A DNA stretch of 64,000 nucleotides, taken from Fictibacillus gelatini DSM 15865 (lineage in GTDB: Bacteria > Bacillota > Bacilli > Bacillales > Fictibacillaceae). A program made the translations under genes and the position numbers. Of this stretch, positions 24,725 through 36,404 are shown piece by piece. The notes below the pieces were generated by a model. That model did not search any database. It saw only the letters and a program-made list of their open reading frames with translations, and was not told the DNA's origin. The number at the start of each line of letters is the position of its first letter. Position 1 is the first letter of the stretch. The DNA lies in contig NZ_AUMP01000005.1 of assembly GCF_000430745.1 (NCBI RefSeq), positions 57,194 to 121,193 of the forward strand, given 5' to 3'.

Positions 24725-24880
24725 CTCAAGGACAGATTATTGCCTTCGCGCCGCATTTTTGTCCGAGAGGCAAGAGCTCAAGGACAGATGATCGCCTTCG
24801 CGCTTTATTTTTGTCCGAGAGGCAAGAGCTCAAGGACAGATTATCGCCATCGCGCCGCATTTTTGTCCGAGAGACAATAG
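24725..24880. repeat. Three tandem copies of a 52-bp repeat
   Basis: Copies begin with CTCAAGGACAG at 24725, 24777 and 24829, exactly 52 bp apart. Each holds GGACA and, about 26 bases on, the inverse TGTCC followed by GAGAG. Central CGCGCC varies slightly. No gene lies in the 24586-24995 interval; the rest of it shows nothing I recognise except the glpP ribosome binding site. Confidence 0.9.
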
Positions 24881-24995
24881 AAAACCCATTTTCAACCGTT
24901 CATATCGTAGAACTGGAAGCCCTAAATAGTTATGGTAAAGTCGTTCACAAGAAGATATAATAATATTCCATAAAAAAGTAGAGGGGGATAAGAGA

Positions 24996-25541
24996 GTGAG
25001 CTTTAGTGGCCAAACGATTTTGCCGGCAGTGCGGACGATAAAAGATTTGGAGAAATTGTTTCAAAGCAAGTATCAATACATTGTCTTATTGGATACGCAT
25101 GTAGGCAGGATCAAAACCATCATTCAACTGGCGAAGCAGCATGGGAAATCGATATTTTTGCATCTCGATTTAATTCACGGGCTGAAGGCAGATGAGTATG
25201 CAACGGAATTTATTTGTCAGGAGGCAAAACCGGCGGGAATAATATCGACACGCTCCAACGTTATTTTAGCAGCGAAGAAAAAGGGGGTCATTGCGATACA
25301 GCGCCTTTTTTTACTCGATTCTATCGCTTTGGAGACAAGCTATAAAATTTTAAAGAAAACGCAGCCAGATTATATTGAAGTGTTACCCGGCGTTATGCCG
25401 CACATTATAAAAGAAATTAAAGAAGAAACAGGAATTCCAATCTTTGCCGGAGGATTAATTCGCTCAAAACGCGATGTCGAAATGGCACTACAATCCGGTG
25501 CAATCGCGGTAACAACGTCGAAAAGCGAGCTCTGGTTTTAA
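24996..25541 (+). CDS. glpP: Glycerol uptake operon antiterminator GlpP
   Basis: 181 aa, GTG start after GAGGGGG. TIM-barrel-like family signature: LLDTHVGRIKTIIQLAKQHGKSIFLHLDLIHGL, GIISTRSNVILAAKKKG, and PIFAGGLIRSKRDVEMALQSGAIAVTTS. In B. subtilis GlpP with glycerol-3-phosphate binds the glpF and glpD leaders to prevent termination. Both downstream leaders here have the matching attenuators. Confidence 0.96.
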   Translation: MSFSGQTILPAVRTIKDLEKLFQSKYQYIVLLDTHVGRIKTIIQLAKQHGKSIFLHLDLIHGLKADEYATEFICQEAKPAGIISTRSNVILAAKKKGVIAIQRLFLLDSIALETSYKILKKTQPDYIEVLPGVMPHIIKEIKEETGIPIFAGGLIRSKRDVEMALQSGAIAVTTSKSELWF

Positions 25542-25580
25542 AAAAATTGAAAAAATTTGCTAGTATTTTTACTAAACTAA

Positions 25581-25608
25581 TTGACAGCGTTTTCATAGAT
25601 AGTATAAT
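25581..25608 (+). promoter_or_regulatory. glpFK promoter with overlapping CcpA cre site
   Basis: TTGACA (25581-25586), 16-base spacer, TATAAT (25603-25608). The bases 25582-25595, read on the minus strand as TGAAAACGCTGTCA, match the cre consensus TGWAANCGNTNWCA at every fixed position. This predicts carbon catabolite repression by CcpA through promoter occlusion. Confidence 0.82.
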
Positions 25609-25635
25609 AATAGATAAGTTAATAATTGTGTAGGA

Positions 25636-25695
25636 GAAAAGGAGAATCACAAAAGTACCTTTATAAAAGGGGTCTTTTTGTGGTTCTCTTTTTTT
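25636..25695 (+). promoter_or_regulatory. GlpP-dependent attenuator in the glpF leader
   Basis: A strong terminator, stem GAGAATCACAAAA / TTTTGTGGTTCTC (G-U pairs) followed by T8, lies about 30 bases after the promoter and long before the gene. It is preceded by GGAGAAAAGGAGAATCAC, similar to the glpD leader. Readthrough should need GlpP plus glycerol-3-phosphate. Confidence 0.82.
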
Positions 25696-25714
25696 CTGCC
25701 ATATCTGCCATAGT

Positions 25715-25917
25715 TGTTCAAAAAGTCCGGGGAAAATAGCCGTCGAATTTCTTCGTCACTCGGTCTCTCTGGTCCTCATGTATTGATTTTATATATTCCG
25801 GTCCTCGAGACTGTCGTTCCTTGAACTTCCGACGTACAGGACGAACTAGTACTGGCGTTGTCACAGGACGTGGCGCTTTTAGCCAGTGTCGGCTCTTGTT
25901 TTCTTCCTTTTTGAACA
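25715..25917. repeat. Small inverted-repeat element (copy 2) in the glpF leader
   Basis: Left end TGTTCAAAAAGTCCGGGG, right end CTTTTTGAACA. The first ~36 bases match the element at 2815; the middle is unrelated and longer (203 versus 145 bp). It separates the attenuator from glpF by about 250 bp. No coding frame inside is credible. Confidence 0.7.
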
Positions 25918-25946
25918 CTCATTAAACATTGAAAGGGGAATTTGAC

Positions 25947-28288
<2,342 letters not shown>

Positions 28289-28317
28289 TTGAAAATGAAA
28301 AGGTCATGGAGTATAAT
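28289..28317 (+). promoter_or_regulatory. Probable glpD promoter
   Basis: TTGAAA (28289-28294), 17-base spacer, TATAAT (28312-28317), starting directly after the glpK stop. Confidence 0.7.
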
Positions 28318-28340
28318 AAAAACAAGTTAATATCGGTCGG

Positions 28341-28399
28341 AGAATAGGAGAGACCACAATTTCTCGCTTTAAGGCGGGAAAATTGTGGTCTCTTTTTTT
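28341..28399 (+). promoter_or_regulatory. GlpP-dependent attenuator in the glpD leader
   Basis: Stem GAGACCACAATTT paired with AAATTGTGGTCTC followed by T7. The approach GGAGAATAGGAGAGACCACAA parallels the glpF leader GGAGAAAAGGAGAATCACAA, so this shared strand is the likely GlpP recognition site. Confidence 0.85.
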
Positions 28400-28434
28400 A
28401 CGCCTATAAATTCCGATGGGGTGTGAATCATTGG

Positions 28435-28473
28435 AATCGGCTTTTCGCCGATTCCGACTAATCTCACCTCTGA
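28435..28473. repeat. Dispersed hairpin repeat (copy 1)
   Basis: GAATCGGCTTTTCGCCGATT forms a hairpin and is followed by CCGACTAATCTCACCTCTGA. About 39 bases recur with one difference at 45837-45875. Located between the glpD attenuator and glpD. Confidence 0.75.
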
Positions 28474-28545
28474 CTTCTCACCTCAGAAAAAAAGGTATTC
28501 ATTCATTTGTATCTGGGTAAATATGTATAAATGGGAGTGGTTATA

Positions 28546-30213
28546 ATGGAACATACATTTTCAAGTAAGCGCCGGGATGACTATATAACGGAAATGCAAA
28601 ACGCCGATCTTGATCTTCTCATTATCGGCGGGGGGGTAACAGGAGCGGGCATTTTGCTCGATGCAAGTAGCCGCGGGATGAAATCGGGACTCGTTGAGAT
28701 GCAGGATTTTGCGGCAGGAACGTCAAGCCGTTCAACAAAATTGGTGCATGGCGGGTTGCGCTATTTAAAGCAATTGGAAGTAAAGCTCGTCGCAGAAGTA
28801 GGAAAAGAACGGGCGATTGTGTACGAAAATGCCCCGCATGTGACAAAACCGGAATGGATGCTGCTTCCGTTTTATAAAGGTGGAACGTTCGGAAAGTTTT
28901 CAACGTCGATTGGCTTGAAAGTGTATGATTTTTTAGCCGGTGTGAAAAGAACGGAACGCCGGAGCATGCTTACGAAAGAGGAAGCGCTTGGAAAAGAGCC
29001 GCTGTTGAAAAAAGAGCAATTACTTGGCGGCGGATATTATGTTGAATATAAAACAGATGATGCCCGCCTCACGATGGAAATTATGAAAAAAGCGGTCCAG
29101 CTTGGCGGATTGGCCGTTAACTATATGAAAGTGACGGATTTTATTTATGATGGCGGAAAAGTGAAAGGCGTTAAAGTCCTGAATACGCTATCGAACAAAG
29201 AATACGAAATCGTTGCAAAAAAAATCGTCAACGCGGCTGGTCCGTGGGTGGACCAATTGCGCGAGAAGGACGGCTCGGCCACAGGCAAAAGAATTCATCA
29301 TACGAAAGGCGTTCACGTCGTCATTGACCAGAGCCGCTTTCCATTAAAACAGGCGGTATATTTCGATACGCCGGATGGACGAATGGTTTTTGCCATTCCG
29401 CGTGACGGGAAAACGTATGTAGGGACGACAGATACGGACTATAAAGGCGATTTGAAAAATCCACGCATTACAGAAGGTGATCTCGATTATTTAATAAAGT
29501 CCATTCACTTTATGTTTCCTGAAGCGGGCATTACAAGAGATGACATTGAATCGTCCTGGTCCGGCCTTCGTCCGCTCATTCACGAAGAAGGGAAAGGCCC
29601 ATCGGAAATATCGAGAAGGGACGAAGTATTTCATTCACAGAGCGGCCTCATTACCATTGCAGGAGGGAAGTTGACAGGGTATCGGAAAATGGCGGAGAAG
29701 GTCGTTGATCTCGTTGCAAGTGAACTTTTAAACGAACAGGAAACTCTTTTTTCAAAAAGTAATACGAAACATTTGCCATTATCCGGCGGGGATGTCGGAG
29801 GAAGCGATCAATTTCCGGGGTTTGTCCGTGAGAAGATGGCCCTCGGTATGAACATTGGATTAACAGAGGAGGAAGCAAGCTGGCTCGTTCACCGTTACGG
29901 TTCCAATGTCGAACGGTTATATGACATTTGTAAGAAAAAGGGGCATGAAGCTGAAAACTATGATCTTCCTGTAAGTATCTATGCTACGGTTATGTACAGC
30001 ATAGAAGAGGAAATGACGGCAACGCCTGCCGATTACTTCATTCGCAGAACGGGTGCGTTATATTTTAACATTGACTTCGTCCGCCGGTATAAAGAGCGGG
30101 TCATTAAGTTAATGGCCGATCAATTCAATTGGGCGGATGAGCAGAAGGCCCATTTTGCGGAAGAGCTAGAGAGGCAAATGGAATATAGCACGAAACCTGT
30201 AAAAGAAAGTTAG
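28546..30213 (+). CDS. glpD: Aerobic glycerol-3-phosphate dehydrogenase
   Basis: 555 aa from MEHTFSSKRR after GGGAGTGG, the same length as B. subtilis GlpD. FAD-binding DLLIIGGGVTGAGILLDASSRG, followed by TSSRSTKLVHGGLRYL. Oxidises glycerol-3-phosphate to dihydroxyacetone phosphate at the membrane and passes electrons to menaquinone. Confidence 0.97.
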   Translation: MEHTFSSKRRDDYITEMQNADLDLLIIGGGVTGAGILLDASSRGMKSGLVEMQDFAAGTSSRSTKLVHGGLRYLKQLEVKLVAEVGKERAIVYENAPHVTKPEWMLLPFYKGGTFGKFSTSIGLKVYDFLAGVKRTERRSMLTKEEALGKEPLLKKEQLLGGGYYVEYKTDDARLTMEIMKKAVQLGGLAVNYMKVTDFIYDGGKVKGVKVLNTLSNKEYEIVAKKIVNAAGPWVDQLREKDGSATGKRIHHTKGVHVVIDQSRFPLKQAVYFDTPDGRMVFAIPRDGKTYVGTTDTDYKGDLKNPRITEGDLDYLIKSIHFMFPEAGITRDDIESSWSGLRPLIHEEGKGPSEISRRDEVFHSQSGLITIAGGKLTGYRKMAEKVVDLVASELLNEQETLFSKSNTKHLPLSGGDVGGSDQFPGFVREKMALGMNIGLTEEEASWLVHRYGSNVERLYDICKKKGHEAENYDLPVSIYATVMYSIEEEMTATPADYFIRRTGALYFNIDFVRRYKERVIKLMADQFNWADEQKAHFAEELERQMEYSTKPVKES

Positions 30214-30214
30214 G

Positions 30215-30252
30215 AAAAAACGGTGAGCAGACGCTGGCTCGCCGTTTTTTTA
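30215..30252 (+). terminator. Terminator after glpD
   Basis: Stem AAAAAACGGTGAGC / GCTCGCCGTTTTTT with one mismatch, 8-base loop. Confidence 0.9.
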
Positions 30253-30344
30253 TCAAAAACGCTATTTTGAGGGACTCTTACATATGAGTAATTTTATATT
30301 TCTTATAAGCCAGTCTTATTTCAATATTTCCATCATATATTTTT

Positions 30345-30376
30345 AAAAAAAGGGCCATAAACAGGCTCTTTTTTTA
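30345..30376. terminator. Terminator-like hairpin upstream of nuoA
   Basis: AAAAAAAGGGCC / GGCTCTTTTTTT with a 7-base loop; T-runs occur on both strands. No gene ends nearby on the + strand after glpD, so it is either a second glpD terminator or a leader attenuator of nuo. A TATAAT lies downstream at 30415-30420. Confidence 0.6.
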
Positions 30377-30467
30377 ATCCAATGGTCATTGTCGACACAA
30401 ATATTGGCATTTGTTATAATATATATGATTCTAAAATTTATAAAAATTCAGATGATGGGGGTTGCTA

Positions 30468-30842
30468 ATGGACTTATACAATGTATATCAAAATAATTAC
30501 CTCATTGTAGCTGTCTTTTTGCTTTTAGGTATTTTACTGCCCGTCGGAGCTCTAACGGCAGGACGTCTCTTGCGTCCGAACAGGCCGACGAAAGAAAAAG
30601 CAACAACCTATGAAAGCGGGATTGAACCGTTTCAGCAAAGCTGGATTCAGTTTAATGTTCGTTATTATTTATTTGCATTATTATTTGTCATCTTTGATGT
30701 CGAGACTGTTTTTTTATATCCATGGGCCGTAGCCTATGATGAATTAGGACTATTTGCCCTTATAGAAATGGCGATATTTGTTTTATTGCTGACGCTTGGA
30801 CTTGTATATGCTTGGAAAAAGAAGGTGTTGAAATGGAACTAA
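30468..30842 (+). CDS. nuoA: NADH-quinone oxidoreductase subunit A
   Basis: 124 aa from [12 protein letters not shown] after GGGGGT. Three membrane helices and the conserved loop [40 protein letters not shown]. First gene of the complex I operon; overlaps nuoB. Confidence 0.96.
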   Translation: MDLYNVYQNNYLIVAVFLLLGILLPVGALTAGRLLRPNRPTKEKATTYESGIEPFQQSWIQFNVRYYLFALLFVIFDVETVFLYPWAVAYDELGLFALIEMAIFVLLLTLGLVYAWKKKVLKWN

Positions 30843-31351
30843 ATCTGTCTGACATTTCACCGGAAGAAAAAGCAGAGCTTGAGCGCAGTATTTTTTTTAC
30901 TACTCTTGAGCAAATCAAAGCATGGGCAAGGAGCAATTCTCTCTGGCCCGTAACATTTGGTCTGGCATGCTGCGCCATTGAGATGATGGGAACAGGAGCT
31001 GCCCACTATGATCTTGACCGGTTTGGCACAATGTTCCGCGCCTCACCGCGACAATCGGATGTCATGATCGTATCAGGGACAGTGACAAAGAAAATGGCAC
31101 CCGTCCTTAAACGGTTATACGAGCAAATGCCTGAGCCAAAATGGGTCATTGCCATGGGTTCATGCGCGACTGCAGGGGGCCCTTATATTAAGTCATATGC
31201 GGTTGTTAAAGGCGTTGATCAAATTGTCCCTGTGGATGTCTACATTCCAGGCTGCCCGCCGAACCCGGCAGCACTCATTTATGGCATTAATAAATTGCAG
31301 GAGAAAATTCGTTATGAAGCAAAGACGGGTAAGAAGGTGACTGATCAATGA
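30833..31351 (+). CDS. nuoB: NADH-quinone oxidoreductase subunit B
   Basis: 172 aa. Ligands of cluster N2 are present: Cys46-Cys47 ([10 protein letters not shown]), Cys111 (GSCATAGG), Cys141 (PGCPPNP). Starts inside the last codons of nuoA. Confidence 0.97.
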   Translation: MELNLSDISPEEKAELERSIFFTTLEQIKAWARSNSLWPVTFGLACCAIEMMGTGAAHYDLDRFGTMFRASPRQSDVMIVSGTVTKKMAPVLKRLYEQMPEPKWVIAMGSCATAGGPYIKSYAVVKGVDQIVPVDVYIPGCPPNPAALIYGINKLQEKIRYEAKTGKKVTDQ

Positions 31352-32988
31352 GCGAAAACGAAGGTAAAAAACCGGAATCCCATCGTGAAAATAACGGTCA
31401 AGAAGAATTGTCTCTCGAGGAAAAGAAAAGACGAGCCGCGGCAGAAGCGAAAGCGAGAGCGTTGGAACTCGCGAAGCAGCGCGCCCGGGAAAAAGAGCAA
31501 GCCGTCCAACCAGACACCGAAGAAGCATCCCTCAGTATAGAAGAACAGAAGAAACGCGCGGCAGCAGAAGCTAAAGCGAGAGCATTGGAACTCGCGAAGC
31601 AGCGTGCCCGTGAAAAAGAGCAAGCCGTCCAACCAGACACCGAAGAAGCATCCCTCAGTATAGAAGAACAGAAGAAACGCGCGGCAGCAGAAGCTAAAGC
31701 GAGAGCATTGGAACTCGCGAAGCAGCGTGCCCGTGAAAAAGAGCAAGCCGTCCAACCAGACACCGAAGAAGCATCCCTCAGTATAGAAGAACAGAAGAAA
31801 CGCGCGGCAGCAGAAGCAAAAGCGAGAGCGTTGGAACTCGCGAAGCAGCGTGCCCGTGAAAAAGAGCAAACCGCAAAACCAGACACCGAAAAAGAGCCTC
31901 TCAGTATAGAAGAACAGAAGAAACGAGCCGCCGCAGAAGCGAAAGCGAGAGCGCTGGAACTCGCAAAGCAGCGTGCCCGTGAAAAAGAGCAAACCGCAAA
32001 ACCAGACACCGAAGAAGCATCCCTCAGTATAGAAGAACAGAAGAAACGCGCGGCAGCAGAAGCGAAAGCGAAGGCATTAGAACGGGCAAAACAAAAAGCG
32101 CTTGAAACGCAAGATGAGACTTCAAGCGACGACGCAGCCCGAAAGGCGAAAGCAGCTGCAGCCGCGAAGGCAAAGGCTGCTGCGGCAGCCAAAGCAAAAG
32201 CGATGCGCGAGGCGATAGAAGCAAACGGTGCAGACCAATCGGACGAAAAAGCAAAGGCGCTTGCAGCGGCGAAAGCAAAGGCAGCCGCAGCAGCAAAGGC
32301 AAAAGCAGCTGCCGCGGCAAAAGCGAAAGCCATGCGCCAGGCTGCCGGGGAAAGCGCAGATGTTGCGGATGAAAAAGAGAAAGCGCTTGCAGCAGCCAAA
32401 GCAAAGGCGGCCGCAGCAGCGAAAGCAAAAGCACTTGCTGCGGCAAAAGCCCGCGCCGCAGCTAATGCAAACTCGTCCGCAGCAGAACCTCAAGCTGAAG
32501 AAAAGCCTTCTGTCAACCAGCCATTGCTTGATCATTATGTCAAAGTCATTCAAGAACATCTCGGAGATGGCGTATTGGAAGATTACTATATTAATCGGCT
32601 CTCAAAAGATGTTCCGACCCTCGTGGCGAAGCCGGATACATATTATAAGGTCGCCGAGTTTTTAAAGCATCATGACGAACTTCGGTTTGACTACCTGTCA
32701 GAGCATCATGGAACGGATTTTATGACCCATTTTGAAGTGTATAACCATTTATTTTCGTATCAACACCGCCGGGCTGTTGCCCTAAAGGTAAAAATTGACC
32801 GGGAAGAAGCGAAGATTGCATCGATTACACCAATCTGGCAGGGAGCGAACTGGCCTGAACGGGAAACGTTTGATTTGCTTGGCATTACATTTGTCGGCCA
32901 TCCGAACTTAAAACGAATTATGCTGACCGACGATTGGGTGGGTCATCCTCTTCGTAAAGATTATGAACCGTATGACGTGGAGGTGTAA
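31348..32988 (+). CDS. nuoC: NADH-quinone oxidoreductase subunit C with a long Lys/Ala/Glu-rich repeat extension
   Basis: 546 aa, of which only the last ~160 (from about [15 protein letters not shown]) form the NuoC 30-kDa domain, ending in the signature [29 protein letters not shown]. The preceding ~380 residues are low-complexity: about five 41-residue repeats (123-bp DNA period, copies at 31501, 31624, 31747, 31870, 31993) of the type [20 protein letters not shown], then Ala/Lys blocks ([14 protein letters not shown]). It is predicted to be a long charged helix. Some Bacillaceae NuoC proteins have such extensions; the length should vary between strains. Confidence 0.93.
   Translation: MSENEGKKPESHRENNGQEELSLEEKKRRAAAEAKARALELAKQRAREKEQAVQPDTEEASLSIEEQKKRAAAEAKARALELAKQRAREKEQAVQPDTEEASLSIEEQKKRAAAEAKARALELAKQRAREKEQAVQPDTEEASLSIEEQKKRAAAEAKARALELAKQRAREKEQTAKPDTEKEPLSIEEQKKRAAAEAKARALELAKQRAREKEQTAKPDTEEASLSIEEQKKRAAAEAKAKALERAKQKALETQDETSSDDAARKAKAAAAAKAKAAAAAKAKAMREAIEANGADQSDEKAKALAAAKAKAAAAAKAKAAAAAKAKAMRQAAGESADVADEKEKALAAAKAKAAAAAKAKALAAAKARAAANANSSAAEPQAEEKPSVNQPLLDHYVKVIQEHLGDGVLEDYYINRLSKDVPTLVAKPDTYYKVAEFLKHHDELRFDYLSEHHGTDFMTHFEVYNHLFSYQHRRAVALKVKIDREEAKIASITPIWQGANWPERETFDLLGITFVGHPNLKRIMLTDDWVGHPLRKDYEPYDVEV
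31498..32115 (+). repeat. 123-bp in-frame tandem repeats inside nuoC
   Basis: GCCGTCCAACCAGACACC occurs at 31501, 31624 and 31747; the next two copies (31870, 31993) begin ACCGCAAAACCAGACACC. Copies 1-3 are nearly identical at DNA level, implying recent duplication or gene conversion. This is a likely site for unequal recombination and assembly collapse. Confidence 0.9.
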
Positions 32989-32991
32989 GAC

Positions 32992-34092
32992 TTGATCAGA
33001 ACGGAAGAAATGCTTCTTAACGTCGGGCCGCAGCATCCGAGCACACACGGGGTGTTCCGAATCATTTTAAAAATTGATGGGGAAACCGTCATTGAAGCGA
33101 CCCCCGTGATCGGCTATTTACACCGCGGTACTGAAAAACTAGCAGAAAACTTGCAATACACGCAAATTATCCCTTACACCGACAGGATGGATTACTTATC
33201 GGCGATGACCAACAATTATGTCATCTGCCACGCGGTTGAAACGATGATGGGGCTTGAAATCCCGGAGCGGGCCGAATACTTGCGGGTCATCGCAATGGAA
33301 CTCGGGAGAATTGCAAGCCACCTTGTCTGGTATGGAACATATTTATTGGACCTTGGAGCGATGAGTCCATTTCTATATGCATTTCGTGAACGCGAAGCGA
33401 TTATAAATCTACTAAATGAACTATGTGGCGCTCGCCTGACTTTTAATTATATGCGTGTCGGGGGTGTCAAATGGGACGCTCCGGAAGGATGGATCGAGAA
33501 GGTTCGCGATTTTGTCCCTTATATGAGGGAGCAGTTGAAAGGGTACCACGACCTTGTGACAGGGAATGAAATTTTCTTGAACCGTGTAAAAGGGATCGGC
33601 TATTACACAAAGGAAGAAGCGATCGACTATTCATTGAGCGGCGCGAACCTGCGCTGTACAGGCGTCAACTGGGATTTGAGAAAAGATGAGCCTTATTCGA
33701 TTTATGACCGCTTTGACTTTGATGTCCCTGTTTTTCACACCGGGGATGCATGGGCACGTTATCAGTGCCGCATGGCGGAAATCGAAGAGTCGCTCAAAAT
33801 TGTTGAGCAGGCAGTAGAGCAGTTTCCTGCTGAGGGAGCGATTATGGCCAAAGTGCCGCGAATCATTAAGCCGCCAAAAGGCGAAGCGTTCGTCCGCATC
33901 GAATCACCAAGAGGCGAGATCGGCTGCTATATCGCGTCTGAAGGGAAAAAGGAGCCGTATCGCTTAAAGTTTAGAAGGCCGTCCTTTTACAATTTGCAAA
34001 TTTTACCGAAGCTGCTTGTCGGAGAAAATCTTGCCAATTTGATCGCCATTTTAGGAGGAATCGACATTGTGCTTGGGGAGGTGGATGGTTGA
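32992..34092 (+). CDS. nuoD: NADH-quinone oxidoreductase subunit D
   Basis: 366 aa, TTG start after GGAGGTG. Quinone-site motif LNVGPQHPSTHGVFR and C-terminal GIDIVLGEVDG are intact. C and D are separate genes, unlike E. coli. Confidence 0.97.
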   Translation: MIRTEEMLLNVGPQHPSTHGVFRIILKIDGETVIEATPVIGYLHRGTEKLAENLQYTQIIPYTDRMDYLSAMTNNYVICHAVETMMGLEIPERAEYLRVIAMELGRIASHLVWYGTYLLDLGAMSPFLYAFREREAIINLLNELCGARLTFNYMRVGGVKWDAPEGWIEKVRDFVPYMREQLKGYHDLVTGNEIFLNRVKGIGYYTKEEAIDYSLSGANLRCTGVNWDLRKDEPYSIYDRFDFDVPVFHTGDAWARYQCRMAEIEESLKIVEQAVEQFPAEGAIMAKVPRIIKPPKGEAFVRIESPRGEIGCYIASEGKKEPYRLKFRRPSFYNLQILPKLLVGENLANLIAILGGIDIVLGEVDG

Positions 34093-35096
34093 TGATCGAA
34101 CATTTGCTACAGTCGCCACCCGGTTGGATTCACTTTCTTATTTTCTTCTGTTTAGGGGCTATTTTACTCGCCATTGTGCTCGGGTTTGTAACGTATGCCA
34201 TTCTTGCCGAACGAAAAGTGCTCGGTTTTATGCAAATAAGGATCGGGCCGAACCGGATTGGCGGCCGATTTGGTCTATTGCAAACCGTGGCGGACGTTTT
34301 CAAGCTGTTAATTAAGGAAGACATCATTCCGAAACTTGCGGATAGGCCGCTATTTATACTGGCCCCGATTCTTGCTTTCGCCCCATCTTTTCTCGTATTG
34401 GCGGTCATGCCGTTTTCGGAAAACGTCAAGTTCGCCGACATCGGTGTCGGGCTTCTTTACTACATTGCCGTCTCGGGAATTTCCGCGATTGGAATGTTGC
34501 TCGGGGGATGGGCGTCGAACAATAAATACTCACTTCTTGGCGGCATGCGTTCGGCGGCGCAAATGATCTCCTACGAAATCCCGCTTGTCATGTCCGTGAT
34601 TGGTGTCATCCTATTTACGGGAAGCTTGAACTTGACGGACATCGTCGAAGGCCAGAAGCATGTGGCGTACATGTTTTTATCGCCGATCGGCTTTATCGTC
34701 TTTTTCATTTCGTCCCTGGCTGAATTAAGCCGGACACCGTTTGACCTCCCGGAAGCGGAATCCGAGCTTGTCGCGGGCTATCATGTCGAGTACTCAGGTT
34801 TCCGCTGGGCATTTTTCATGCTCGCTGAATATGTCTATTTGTTTGCGATGGCGTCGCTGATGACTGTTTTATTTCTCGGCGGCTGGAATCCGATTCCCTT
34901 TCTCGGCTTCATCCCGGGCGTCATCTGGTTTGCGCTTAAGTTCAGTCTCATCGTTTTCATTATGATTTGGATTCGGGGAACGTTTCCCCGCATTCGGGCA
35001 GATCAGCTGATGGAGTTTGCCTGGAAGGTCCTGTTGCCACTTGCATTATTGAACATTTTTGTCAGCGCCGCCGTGAAAGAACTCTTTTTAAAATAA
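34092..35096 (+). CDS. nuoH: NADH-quinone oxidoreductase subunit H
   Basis: 334 aa from ATG overlapping the nuoD stop by one base; a TTG one codon earlier is possible. Eight membrane helices; quinone-channel loop AERKVLGFMQIRIGPNRIGG and PFDLPEAESELVAGYHVEYSG conserved. Confidence 0.97.
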   Translation: MIEHLLQSPPGWIHFLIFFCLGAILLAIVLGFVTYAILAERKVLGFMQIRIGPNRIGGRFGLLQTVADVFKLLIKEDIIPKLADRPLFILAPILAFAPSFLVLAVMPFSENVKFADIGVGLLYYIAVSGISAIGMLLGGWASNNKYSLLGGMRSAAQMISYEIPLVMSVIGVILFTGSLNLTDIVEGQKHVAYMFLSPIGFIVFFISSLAELSRTPFDLPEAESELVAGYHVEYSGFRWAFFMLAEYVYLFAMASLMTVLFLGGWNPIPFLGFIPGVIWFALKFSLIVFIMIWIRGTFPRIRADQLMEFAWKVLLPLALLNIFVSAAVKELFLK

Positions 35097-35147
35097 AAGG
35101 TTGTAAAAAGCACGGCTTTCTCTCAAATCTTCCAAAAAAGGAGTGGC

Positions 35148-35570
35148 ATGATGCTCGGTTTAACGAAAGGCCTTAAATATACGTTGAAAAACTTAACAAA
35201 GCAAAATGTGACAACAAAGTATCCTGATGCGCCGCTTGAGCTGCCGGATCGCTTTCGCGGCATTCAAAAGTTTTACCCTGAAAAATGCATTGTCTGCAAC
35301 CAGTGTGCTGCCATTTGTCCGACAGAATGCATTCAATTGACAGGGAAAAAGCATCCGGATCCGGCGAAAAAAGGAAAGATCATCGATACGTACGACATTA
35401 ATTTTGAAATTTGCATTCTTTGTGATTTATGCACGGAAGTTTGTCCGACCGAGGCGATCGTCATGACGAATAACTTTGAACTTGCCGAATACAGCCGGGA
35501 TGAATTGTTTAAAGATATGCGCTGGCTCGATGAAAATGATGCGAACATTCGAAAGGAAAATAAAGTATGA
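35148..35570 (+). CDS. nuoI: NADH-quinone oxidoreductase subunit I
   Basis: 140 aa. Two 4Fe-4S motifs: Cys47/50/53/57 and Cys89/92/95/99, linking to cluster N2. Starts after AAAGGAG; overlaps nuoJ. Confidence 0.97.
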   Translation: MMLGLTKGLKYTLKNLTKQNVTTKYPDAPLELPDRFRGIQKFYPEKCIVCNQCAAICPTECIQLTGKKHPDPAKKGKIIDTYDINFEICILCDLCTEVCPTEAIVMTNNFELAEYSRDELFKDMRWLDENDANIRKENKV

Positions 35571-36085
35571 CAGGTGAAATGATTGCTTTCTTCATTCTTG
35601 CGCTCGTGGCGATTTGCGGCGGAGTATTCATGATCCATTCAGAAAATGTCGTTCATATGGTCGTTTCCTTGATCTTCACGTTTTTGTCGATTGCCGGGAT
35701 TTATATTTTGCTGTCCGCAGAATTTGTTGCTGTTGTCCAGGTGCTGATTTATTCAGGAGCGATCACGATTATTATGCTTTTCGGCATCATGCTGACAAAG
35801 CACGATCCAAAAAGCGAAAAGAGGATCGCTAAAAGCCGAATATTAGCAGTCGGAACAGGGGTTGTCGCATTTTTCATCATTATGTTTCTCGCCATTAACA
35901 AGCTTTCATTTAAACAGCAGGATGTTGAGCTGTACGTCCATAATGTGAAAAAAATCGGTATCGAGCTTTACTCAAAGTATGTGATTCCGTTTGAGTTAAC
36001 ATCTATTCTTTTATTAGTCGCCCTTATCGGTGCTGTCGTGCTTGCTAAAAAGGACGAATCAGAGGAGATGAACGAACATGAGTAG
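35567..36085 (+). CDS. nuoJ: NADH-quinone oxidoreductase subunit J
   Basis: 172 aa, five membrane helices, with the family segment [28 protein letters not shown] overlap with nuoI and eight-base overlap with nuoK. Confidence 0.95.
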   Translation: MTGEMIAFFILALVAICGGVFMIHSENVVHMVVSLIFTFLSIAGIYILLSAEFVAVVQVLIYSGAITIIMLFGIMLTKHDPKSEKRIAKSRILAVGTGVVAFFIIMFLAINKLSFKQQDVELYVHNVKKIGIELYSKYVIPFELTSILLLVALIGAVVLAKKDESEEMNEHE

Positions 36086-36392
36086 CCTTCCTTTACCCGT
36101 CTTTCTTGTGTTGGCGTTAATTTTATTTTGCATAGGCCTGTTCGGCGCCTTGACGAAACGAAATGCCGTCATCGTGCTTATTTCCATTGAGTTGATGCTG
36201 AATGCCGTTAACATTAACCTTGTCGCTTTCAGTAAATACGGTCCTAATCCGGGGATTACCGGGCAGATTTTTTCGCTCTTTACGATCACGGTAGCGGCGG
36301 CTGAAGCGGCAGTTGGACTTGCCATTCTTTTTGCCTTATATCGGAACAGGCGAACGGTCAATGTCAATGAAATGGATCAGTTGAAGCGCTAA
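36078..36392 (+). CDS. nuoK: NADH-quinone oxidoreductase subunit K
   Basis: 104 aa, three helices. Membrane glutamates for proton transfer are in [16 protein letters not shown] and [13 protein letters not shown]. Confidence 0.96.
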   Translation: MSSLPLPVFLVLALILFCIGLFGALTKRNAVIVLISIELMLNAVNINLVAFSKYGPNPGITGQIFSLFTITVAAAEAAVGLAILFALYRNRRTVNVNEMDQLKR

Positions 36393-36404
36393 AGGGGGAT
36401 GGAT

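Noticed and set aside
24709-24960. 83-codon frame across the 52-bp tandem repeats
   Set aside because: No ribosome binding site, and the repeat period of 52 is not a multiple of three, so the copies are read in different frames.
31398-32399. Long open frame (333 codons) on the minus strand inside nuoC
   Set aside because: It is the antisense of the Ala/Lys repeat codons; composition is Ala/Phe/Ser-rich with no ribosome binding site and no family resemblance.
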